This document shows positions 56,731 to 64,000 of a DNA stretch of 64,000 nt, in pieces. Both the position numbers and the translations under genes were made by a program. The notes below the pieces were generated by a model that was not told the origin of the DNA, did no database searches, and saw nothing but the letters and a program-made list of their open reading frames with translations. The stretch's first letter is position 1. Each line of letters begins with the position of its first letter. This stretch comes from Streptomyces leeuwenhoekii (GTDB lineage: Bacteria > Actinomycetota > Actinomycetes > Streptomycetales > Streptomycetaceae), in NCBI RefSeq assembly GCF_001013905.1, contig NZ_LN831790.1, positions 2,618,001-2,682,000 on the forward strand, given 5' to 3'.

Positions 56731-58524
56731 TTACTTCGTGGACTTCAGGCCGAGGTTGACGAAGTCGTACTGACCGCTGTAGGCGTCGGTGGTGTACACG
56801 TTCGCCAGCCGGTCCGAGCGCCAGTTGAGGAACCGCTCGAAGACGAAGGGCAGGTAGTACGCGCCCTCCATCACCTTGTGGTTGATCTCCGTGGCGATCT
56901 TCGTCTTGCCGGCCTCGTCGAGGGTGTTGACGTACTCGTCGAACAGGCCGTCGATCGTCTTGTCCTTGATGAGCGCGTAGTTGTTGTTGGCGCTCTCCAG
57001 GATGGCCTTGCTGTGCCACAGCGGCCAGCCGTAGCCCTGGACGGACGGGAAGTCCGGGCCCCAGCCCATGATGATGATGCCGTAGCCCTTCTTCTTCACG
57101 TTGGAAGGGCTGCCGATGACGCTGGAGTTCTGCGCGCCGTCGTACTGGTCGATCTCGACGTCGATGCCGACCTTCTTCAGGGACGCCTGGAGCGACTCGG
57201 CGGTGGCCACCTCGACCGGCTTGTTGTTGCGGACCGCGATGGTGGTCTTGAAGCCGTTGGGCTTGCCGCAGGCCTTCAGCTCCTCCTTGGCCTTGGCGAC
57301 GTTGCCCTTCTTGTTGGCCCCGGCCATCTCGTACGGGTCGTACTTCTGGCCCTCGGCGCCGGGGACGGACGGCGGCAGCATGTTGGTGCCGATCTCACCG
57401 CCGGCGACGGGGCCGCCGCGCGCGGTCTGGAGGGAGACGTGGTCGGCGCCGTAGAGGACCGCCTTGCGGCAGTGGATGTTGTCGAACGGCTTCACGTTCT
57501 GCGCGAGGGCCGCGTACCGGATGTAGCCGGAGACCGGGTTGTCCAGGTTCTCCTTGTGCTGCTTCAGGGCGGTGGTGCGGCCCTGCGGCGACATGCCGGT
57601 CTGGTTGATGTCCAGGTCGTAGTCGCCGGCGATGAGCCGGGCGTCCATGTCGTTGGCGTTGGAGAAGAACTTGAGCGTGATCTTGTCCGGGTACGCCTTG
57701 CGGATCGGATCCGAGGACTGCTTCCACTCGGTGTTGCGGACCAGCGTGAGGTCCTTGCCCGGGTTGTAGGAGTGGAACTTGTACGGGCCCGAGGAGAACG
57801 GACGCAGCGCGTACTTGGACTTGGTGTCCTTGTCCTGGCGGACCGGGGACGCGGAGATCAGCGCCAGCATCTCCTCGAAGTCCGAGTTGGCCTTAGGCAG
57901 CTTGAAGACGATGGTCTTGTCGTCCGGCGTCTCGATGGCCTTCAGGCCGAGCTTGTCCTTGGACTTGTCCTTGTACGGGCCGGGGTACTCGCCCTCCGGG
58001 TCCAGCACGTCCCTCAGGTAGGTCGGGCCGCCGGAGAGCACGTCCTGCGCCCAGACGCGCTCGATGCCGTACTTGACGTCCTTGGAGGTGATCGGCTGAC
58101 CGTCCTCCCAGGTGACGCCGTCGCGCAGCGTGTAGGTGTAGGTCTTGCCGTCGTCGCTGATCTTGGCGAGACCGGTGGCGAGGTCCGGGGTCAGCTCGGC
58201 GCCGGCCTTGCCCGGCTCCGTCTTGTTCGTGACGAGCTGGCGGCTGTAGTACCGCGCGAAGTTCCACATGAAGCCGTAGTAACCGCGCGTGGTGTCCCAC
58301 GAGTCGGCGTCCTGGGCGCCCGCGAACTTCAGGGTGCCGCCCTTCTTGGCCAGCGAGGCCTGGGCGACCTTGTTGTTCGCGGCGTCGAAGCCGGCCGCGC
58401 CGTTCTTCGAGCCGCCCTTCTCGCCGTCGCCGCCGCCGCACGCCGCCGTGGTCAGCAGCGCGGCGACCACGGCGGCAGCGGCCATGGCCTGCTTGCGCCG
58501 CCCTGAGGTGCGTTGGGTAGTCAC
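56731..58524 (-). CDS. oligopeptide-binding lipoprotein (SBP family 5, BldKB-like)
   Basis: A 597-aa lipoprotein (lipobox LTTAACGGG, Cys near residue 29). Family-5 sequence: YTLRDGVTWEDGQPITSKDVKYGIERV, SSGPYKFHSYNPGKDLTLVRNTEW, and the long insertion VRNNKPVEVATAESLQASLKKVGIDVEIDQYDG. Length and operon position resemble BldKB of the oligopeptide permease needed for aerial growth; this is probably a paralogous copy, not bldK itself. GTG start at 58524 after GGAGGA. Confidence 0.95.
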   Translation of the reverse strand: MTTQRTSGRRKQAMAAAAVVAALLTTAACGGGDGEKGGSKNGAAGFDAANNKVAQASLAKKGGTLKFAGAQDADSWDTTRGYYGFMWNFARYYSRQLVTNKTEPGKAGAELTPDLATGLAKISDDGKTYTYTLRDGVTWEDGQPITSKDVKYGIERVWAQDVLSGGPTYLRDVLDPEGEYPGPYKDKSKDKLGLKAIETPDDKTIVFKLPKANSDFEEMLALISASPVRQDKDTKSKYALRPFSSGPYKFHSYNPGKDLTLVRNTEWKQSSDPIRKAYPDKITLKFFSNANDMDARLIAGDYDLDINQTGMSPQGRTTALKQHKENLDNPVSGYIRYAALAQNVKPFDNIHCRKAVLYGADHVSLQTARGGPVAGGEIGTNMLPPSVPGAEGQKYDPYEMAGANKKGNVAKAKEELKACGKPNGFKTTIAVRNNKPVEVATAESLQASLKKVGIDVEIDQYDGAQNSSVIGSPSNVKKKGYGIIIMGWGPDFPSVQGYGWPLWHSKAILESANNNYALIKDKTIDGLFDEYVNTLDEAGKTKIATEINHKVMEGAYYLPFVFERFLNWRSDRLANVYTTDAYSGQYDFVNLGLKSTK

Positions 58525-58594
58525 GATCTCGGATCCTCCGGATTAGATGAGAGACCCCGTGCGCGGTGCCACGGGTCGCTTGTGGTACGGCAGT

Positions 58595-59602
58595 TCAGCG
58601 GGAACCCTTCGGGTCCAGCGCGTCGCGCACGCCGTCGCCGAAGAGGTTGAAGGCAAGAACGGTGATGAAGATCGCCACACCCGGGATCACCATGTACATG
58701 GGGTCCGAGTCGTAGTAGTCGATCGCGCTCGAAAGCATCTGCCCCCAGGAGGCCGTGGGCGGCTTGACGCCCACGCCCAGGAAGCTGAGTGCCGCCTCGG
58801 TGAGGATGTTGGTGGGGATCATCATGGTCGTGTACACGATGATGGGGGCGACCAGGTTGGGCAGCAGCTCCTTGAACAGGATGTAGAACCGTCCCGCGCC
58901 CAGCGACCGGGCGGCCTCCACGTACTCGCGCTCCCGCATCGAGATGGTCTGTCCGCGCACCACGCGCCCGATGTAGGGCCAGCCGAAGAAGCCGATGACC
59001 AGGATCATCACGAAGACGCGCACGCCCGTACCGGTGAGCCCGAGCATCTGGTTCGGCATGACGGAGACCAGCGCGATGATGAACAGCAGCTGTGGGAAGG
59101 CGAGCAGGCCGTCCATGACCCGGCTGATGAGGGAGTCGACCCAGCCGCCGAAGAAGCCCGCCAGGATGCCCAGGACGGTGCCGAGGACCACCGCGACGAC
59201 CGCCGACAGGAAGCCGACGAGGAGCGAGATCCGGGCGCCGTAGACGATCCGGGCGAAGATGTCGCGGCCGTTGACCGGCTCGATGCCCAGCAGGTGCTCG
59301 CCGCTGATGCCGCCGAGGGATCCGACGGGCGTGCCGAAGAGCGGGTCGATCAGGTCCTCGTGGTGCGTCTCCGGGTCCTGTCCGACCAGGCCCGTGATCA
59401 GCGGCGCGAGCAGCGCGACCACGACGAGGAAGAGGACGACGACGCCGCCCGCGAGGGCGAGCTTGTCCCGCTTCAGGCGCTCCCAGGCGATCCGCCCCAG
59501 GGAACGGCCCTGGACGGCCTTCGCCTCGGCGCCGGCCGCCGCCGCTTCCTCAGCCGCACTCGGGGCCGCTTCCGCGGTCGGCTCGTGCAATGGTGCCGTC
59601 AT
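58595..59602 (-). CDS. oligopeptide ABC transporter permease (OppC type), first gene of the operon
   Basis: A 335-aa permease. After about 40 cytoplasmic Ala/Glu-rich residues come six TM segments; LLGIEPVNGRDIFARIVYGARISLLVGFLSAVVAVVLG, EYVEAARSLGAGRFYILFKELLPNLVAPIIVYTTMMIPTNILTEAALSFLGVGVKPPTASWGQML and the C-terminal FNLFGDGVRDALDPKGSR match OppC. ATG at 59602 after GAGAGGGG. Order permease-SBP-permease-ATPase-ATPase is that of bldKABCDE. Confidence 0.94.
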   Translation of the reverse strand: MTAPLHEPTAEAAPSAAEEAAAAGAEAKAVQGRSLGRIAWERLKRDKLALAGGVVVLFLVVVALLAPLITGLVGQDPETHHEDLIDPLFGTPVGSLGGISGEHLLGIEPVNGRDIFARIVYGARISLLVGFLSAVVAVVLGTVLGILAGFFGGWVDSLISRVMDGLLAFPQLLFIIALVSVMPNQMLGLTGTGVRVFVMILVIGFFGWPYIGRVVRGQTISMREREYVEAARSLGAGRFYILFKELLPNLVAPIIVYTTMMIPTNILTEAALSFLGVGVKPPTASWGQMLSSAIDYYDSDPMYMVIPGVAIFITVLAFNLFGDGVRDALDPKGSR

Positions 59603-60098
59603 CTGGCAGGGACCCCTCTCAACCGGCGGTAGCCGGCCCGCACTTGCCGCTGTAGCGGCGTGGTCAGTCCGTCGTACACAGGGGCGAACGCCCCTTGGAG
59701 CGGGAGTCTTCAACGCTTTGGCGATCAGTTGCCAGCCTTGGCAGGGAATGGATGCGCAACCGTGATGCTGTCAGAGGGCTTCCGTTATCCGGACGACGGG
59801 TAACGGGGGCCGGACGCGGGCGAATGGGGACATCGGGGGTGAACCGGCTTGTTACGTCCGCCTCTACGCGCGAAGATCCACCCCGTGGTCCGCGTGGCGG
59901 GCCGGTCGTGGACGCTCGCGTGCGGCGCCCGGCCGCGAAAAAGGCTGGACCGCGGACGGTGCGGACGGTACGGGCGGTACGGCAGCGGACGCGGGCCGCC
60001 CCGGAACGGCCGGGTCCGCCCGGGAGCCGCCGCGGCCGCCCGCCGGGGAGGACGGGCCCGGACGGCCCGGGGACCTGCCCGCCGGCCGCCGGGGCCGG
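59603..60098. other. long intergenic region upstream of the opp operon, no gene recognised
   Basis: Nearly 500 bp should hold the promoter of the opp operon. Visible elements are TGCCA-GCCT-TGGCA at 59730-59743, a 9-bp imperfect inverted repeat CCGTTATCC/GGGTAACGG at 59782-59806, and short GGACGGT/GGTACGG repeats near 59950-59990. A reading frame across it is only the antisense shadow of the next gene. Confidence 0.4.
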
Positions 60099-60896
60099 TC
60101 AGGGGCGGCCGGGGGCCGGCGGGTAGCCGTAGCCGGTGGCCGGGGTCTGGGCGGGGGCCGCGTGGGCCTCCCGGTCGTAGAAGGGGCGCGCGTTGGCGCG
60201 CAGCCACAGCGCCACCGGGTCGTACGCGTCGGACATCGCCACGGTCGACACCGGGAGCCCGTCCGGGACGGCGCCGATCGACTGCTGCATCATCGCCCGT
60301 ACCGTGTCCACGGCGGCCGGGGAGGTGTCGTACACGTCGAGGCCGATGGCGAGGTACGGCGCCCCGAGCGCCGGCTGCACCCAGGCGCGGCGCAGCGAGC
60401 GGACCGCCGGGGTGCGGTGGGCGTTCTGCGTGAGCAGCGCGTAGAACTGCGGGATCTCGATGGCCGGTTCGGACAGGCGCAGCGGTCCGGCGGGCTGGCG
60501 GTCCAGGCCGATGGCGATCCGGCGCAGGTCCAGCCAGGGGATGCCGACGCCGCCGCCGGGGGCGTGCGGATTGAGCCAGAGGCCGTAGTGGTCGGGGTAG
60601 AGGGCGCGGGCGATCTCCAGTCCGTCGACCACCTCGAAGGAGCGGTTCCAGCCGCTGGCCGAGAGCTCCTGGGCGGAGGTGACGCAGGGCGCGTAACCGT
60701 AGCCGTCGACCTGCATGCTCCCGTACTGGGCGTCCGCCGCTCCGGCCTGGCCGTGCCACAGCAGCATCCAGACCTGGCCGGAGCCGGGGGTCGCGAGAGC
60801 GCGCAGCAGCGCCTCGTAGGCGTCGTAGCGCCCGGGCGTCACCTGGCGCAGCATGTGCTCGACCTGGCCGGCCGCGGCCGTGCCGCTCGCGCTCAC
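60099..60896 (-). CDS. SseB-like protein (enhanced serine sensitivity family), copy 1
   Basis: A 265-aa soluble protein resembling the SseB/EspG-type family (named after the E. coli gene that raises serine sensitivity): QVEHMLRQVTPGRYDAYEALLRAL, VWMLLWHGQAGAADAQYGSMQVDGYGYAPCVTSAQELSASGWNRSFEVVDGLEIARALYPDHYGLWLNPHAPGGGVGIPWLDLRRIA, and a C-terminal domain with PFYDREAH-type ending. The GTG at 60896 is preferred. No catalytic motif. It lies 104 bp downstream of its paralogue on the same strand, close to gcvT. Confidence 0.8.
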   Translation of the reverse strand: MSASGTAAAGQVEHMLRQVTPGRYDAYEALLRALATPGSGQVWMLLWHGQAGAADAQYGSMQVDGYGYAPCVTSAQELSASGWNRSFEVVDGLEIARALYPDHYGLWLNPHAPGGGVGIPWLDLRRIAIGLDRQPAGPLRLSEPAIEIPQFYALLTQNAHRTPAVRSLRRAWVQPALGAPYLAIGLDVYDTSPAAVDTVRAMMQQSIGAVPDGLPVSTVAMSDAYDPVALWLRANARPFYDREAHAAPAQTPATGYGYPPAPGRP

Positions 60897-61000
60897 TCTT
60901 CTACCGCCCCTTCGTGCAACACCCTCGACCGCGCTATGAAATCAGGTTATGCGGTGTTGAGGCAGCACCGTTCAGCGCTCGGCACTGTCGGACCGGCCGC

Positions 61001-61795
61001 TCACCGCTCCCGGTGGTAGAAGGGCTGGACCTTCTCCCGCATCCAGTCGCACACAGGGTCCTGGGCCGCCTCCAGCAGGACCAGGTTGACGGGCCAGGCC
61101 ACCGGCACCTTGCCCAGGGCCCGGCCGAGGGCGTCGAGCGGGACCGCCCGCGCGTCGCCCTCCCAGTGGGTCAGCTCGACGCCGACGAACATCACCGGGT
61201 CGGCGGTCTCGATGGCGGCCAGACAGCGGCGGGCGGTGCGGACGACCCCGGTGGCGTCGAACTCACCCGAGGCGGCGGCGAGGAAGTCCACCGGGTCGTC
61301 CTGCCAGTCGGGCTCGAAGAGGCGGACCCGGCCGCCGCTCGCGGCCCCGTCCAGCGGGGTCCGCCCGGTCCGGCACAGCTCGGCCACGGCGGGCGGCGGC
61401 AGCGGGACGCCGACCACGCCGCCGGGGTTGACGGCGATGCCCACCTGCGGCGGCAGCCCGCGGGCGAACTCCACGGCGGGGGCGATGGTGTACGACATGT
61501 GCGCGCCGGCGGCCTGGCGGAACTGCTCCTCGGAGCTGAAGACCGGGACGTACGCCTGGCCCTCGATCTCCAGCGCGGGCAGGTCCAGGGGGCCGCTGCG
61601 CGGGCCGCCGCCGTTGGGGAGCGGCACCCACAGGAAGCTGCGGCCCAGCACCTCCACGATCCGCCCGGCCGCCGACGGCCCGGCGCCGAGCGCGGCCGAC
61701 AGCACCTCCTCCAGCTCGTTGCCGGGCCATCCGCCGTGCGAACGGGGGTGCGCCTGCGCCGGGAAGTCCGCGGAGAAACCCGCCGGGAAGTCCAT
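61001..61795 (-). CDS. SseB-like protein (enhanced serine sensitivity family), copy 2
   Basis: A 264-aa soluble protein of the same family as the previous gene: GNELEEVLSAAL, RSFLWVPLPNGGGP, EGQAYVPVFSSEEQFRQAAG, and VGIAVNPGGVVGVPLPPPAVAEL, with the shared C-terminal WMREKVQPFYHRER. ATG at 61795. Tandem paralogues suggest duplication. The serine/glycine link is inferred from the family name and from gcvT nearby. Confidence 0.85.
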   Translation of the reverse strand: MDFPAGFSADFPAQAHPRSHGGWPGNELEEVLSAALGAGPSAAGRIVEVLGRSFLWVPLPNGGGPRSGPLDLPALEIEGQAYVPVFSSEEQFRQAAGAHMSYTIAPAVEFARGLPPQVGIAVNPGGVVGVPLPPPAVAELCRTGRTPLDGAASGGRVRLFEPDWQDDPVDFLAAASGEFDATGVVRTARRCLAAIETADPVMFVGVELTHWEGDARAVPLDALGRALGKVPVAWPVNLVLLEAAQDPVCDWMREKVQPFYHRER

Positions 61796-61914
61796 CTGCC
61801 TACCGCCTGGTCCGAAGCCACTGCTGTGGCTGAAAAGGCTAACCCGTCGACCCGTACGGGCAGGCGGGGCGGTCGGGCGCCCGGCACGCCGGACGGCGCA
61901 CCGGCGCCGGGCGC

Positions 61915-62580
61915 TCAGCCCGTGAAGCCGACCCGGCGCAGCGCGTCGGCCGCGGCCCGGTCCAGCAGGACCGCCGAGGCGCAGCCGAGGGGCAGGTCGC
62001 CGCGCAGCGCGGCGCGCAGCAGGCGGGCGGTGGCCGCGCGGTGACGGCGGAAGGCGTAGCGGGAGACCCCGCGGCCGCGGTCGCGCTGCCCGGCCAGCGC
62101 CTCGTCGGGGGTGACGTCGAGCAGCAGCAGGTGCAGCGCGCCGCCCCGGCGCCGGGCCTCGCGGGCCAGCCAGGCGCGCACCCACGCCTGGGTGCCGCAG
62201 TCGTGCACCACCACTCCCCCGCCGGAGCGCAGCGCGCGGTGCAGCCCGGCGTAGTGGGCGAGGCGGACCAGGGGGCGGTAGACGGCGTAGGGCAGGAAGC
62301 GGGGCATGCGGTGGTCCCAGCGGTCGCGGGTGTCCTGGGAATCCACCCGCCGGCCGCGCACGGTGCGGCGCATCAGCGTGGACTTGCCGCTGCCGGGCAG
62401 GCCGGCGACCACGACGAGGTCGCGGGGGCCGAAGAGAAGGGCGTGCGGGCTGCGGCCCGCCCGGTCGCGCAGATCGCGGACCACCGGCGCGGGCAGCGGG
62501 CCGCACGCCTCCCGGGCGGGGGAGGGCTGTCCGGGCAGCGCGAGTCCCGAGGTCGTGGCGTACGCCGTGGTCCTGTTCAC
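61915..62580 (-). CDS. P-loop kinase/ATPase of AAA type
   Basis: A 221-aa protein with one Walker A motif (VVVAGLPGSGKSTLMRRTVRG, near residues 56-76), followed by a kinase-like lid (DSQDTRDRWDHRMPRFLPYAVYRPLVRLAHYAGL) and VVVHDCGTQAWVRAWLAREARRRGGALHLLLLDVTPDEALAGQRDRGRGVSRYAFRRHRAA, which fits small-molecule or zeta-toxin-like kinases. The GTG at 62580 follows GGGGAG. Substrate unknown; divergent from gcvT. Confidence 0.88.
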   Translation of the reverse strand: MNRTTAYATTSGLALPGQPSPAREACGPLPAPVVRDLRDRAGRSPHALLFGPRDLVVVAGLPGSGKSTLMRRTVRGRRVDSQDTRDRWDHRMPRFLPYAVYRPLVRLAHYAGLHRALRSGGGVVVHDCGTQAWVRAWLAREARRRGGALHLLLLDVTPDEALAGQRDRGRGVSRYAFRRHRAATARLLRAALRGDLPLGCASAVLLDRAAADALRRVGFTG

Positions 62581-62762
62581 CGTGATCGTCTCCCCTGGGG
62601 CGGTTCACGAGTTCCCTCCCCCTCGAGTGTAAAGAGAAGGTAATCAGCCGTTCTCGCAATTTCGTGCGCGTAGTGCCACAGGCCGGTTACAGATGGCGGC
62701 CTGCCGTGATCGGGCGAGGCGTGCAATGATGTGCGCGCCAACTGCATACCGGCCGTTTGAAT

Positions 62763-62961
62763 CCGCGCGGGAGAGTTCCCAGCCACGCTGGGGCGCCGAA
62801 GGAGCAAGTCCCTCCCTTGAATCTCTCAGGCCCCGTTACCGCGCGGGCGAGGCACATCTGAAAAGCGGGCCGCTGTCCCAGCGGCTCCACCCAAGGTGCA
62901 AGCCATGGTCGCCGCCGCGCGCGGGTGTCATGGCGAACCTCTCAGGTTCCGATGACAGATG
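62763..62961 (+). promoter_or_regulatory. tandem glycine riboswitch upstream of gcvT
   Basis: Two glycine aptamers in a row. Aptamer 1 (62763-62846) is closed by an 8-bp P1 (CCGCGCGG twice) and has the core GGGAGAG ... GCGCCGAAGGAGCAAG ... CTCTCAGG. Aptamer 2 (62855-62961) is closed by CATCTG/CAGATG and has GAAAAGC ... CCAAGGTGCAAGCC ... CTCTCAGG ... GACAGA. An 8-nt linker separates the two. A hairpin GGGGAGG/CCTCCCC (62961-62985) follows and may be the expression platform. Glycine should turn on cleavage-system expression. Confidence 0.9.
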
Positions 62962-63039
62962 GGGAGGACCTTCCTCGCCCTCCCCCACGCCCGGCTTCGC
63001 TCGCGCGGGGGGCCCATCGCCCTGGGAGACGACCGACCG

Positions 63040-64000
<961 letters not shown>

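Noticed and set aside
58547-59632. 361-residue plus-strand ORF opposite oppC
   Set aside because: Highly charged His/Asp/Glu repeats, antisense shadow.
59785-60759. 324-residue minus-strand ORF running into the 60-kb intergenic region
   Set aside because: It is another frame of the SseB-like gene 60099-60896 with Arg/Pro composition; the family match is in the other frame.

Overview
The window reads as chromosomal DNA of a Streptomyces or very close relative: very high GC, strong third-position GC bias, many GTG starts, ATGA/GTGA stop-start overlaps, GC-rich hairpin terminators and typical Streptomyces families (PucR regulator, MMPL exporter, BldK-type oligopeptide permease, two GGDEF/EAL proteins). 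From memory the order ilvE-leuB-pruA/ProDH-serA-ilvC-ilvN-ilvB-cdgC-gatBAC-rmdB-ligA-mnmA-opp-gcvT follows the conserved core of the S. coelicolor chromosome; I could not check this. I saw no insertion sequence, prophage, CRISPR array, tRNA or rRNA.

Region by region. 1-5.6 kb: the urease structural genes (ureC cut by the left edge, fused ureAB), ilvE, leuB, a 43-residue small gene and an AAC(2')-I-like acetyltransferase. 5.6-10.3 kb: a second GNAT enzyme and the proline catabolism module (ProDH, then P5C dehydrogenase) with a divergent PucR regulator. 10.3-17.8 kb: a likely metal or metallophore ABC importer behind a Zur-like box, with both permeases fused, running tail to tail into a TetR gene that is divergent from a drug/H+ antiporter. 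17.8-23.4 kb: serA, ilvC and ilvBN, the last behind a classical attenuator with leader peptide MRTRILVLGQRVG. 23.4-33.6 kb: a c-di-GMP protein (CdgC-like), a 2-hydroxyacid dehydrogenase and an aldo/keto reductase around an iron box, a PQQ-type sugar dehydrogenase lipoprotein, small membrane proteins and an MMPL exporter. 33.9-37.5 kb: gatC-gatA-small membrane protein-gatB. 37.5-48.1 kb: a cupin, a second c-di-GMP protein (RmdB-like, with one TTA codon), ligA, a MetE-like core enzyme, SDR, LOG protein, small genes and mnmA. 48.1-53.2 kb: amidase, cysteine desulfurase, small membrane proteins, a FabR-like TetR regulator with two operator copies, a thioesterase-like protein and a TRIC/UPF0126 channel. 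53.2-59.6 kb: a five-gene oligopeptide permease in BldK order. 60.1-64 kb: two tandem SseB-like genes and a P-loop kinase, divergent from gcvT, which sits behind a tandem glycine riboswitch.

The themes are branched-chain amino acid, serine, glycine and proline metabolism with several cis-regulatory devices; metal homeostasis; sulfur and tRNA maturation (cysteine desulfurase feeding MnmA, plus GatCAB); and c-di-GMP/bldA-linked developmental control. Most of the window is conserved core chromosome. The novel material lies in cis-regulatory sites, small genes and altered active sites rather than in a mobile defence-type system.
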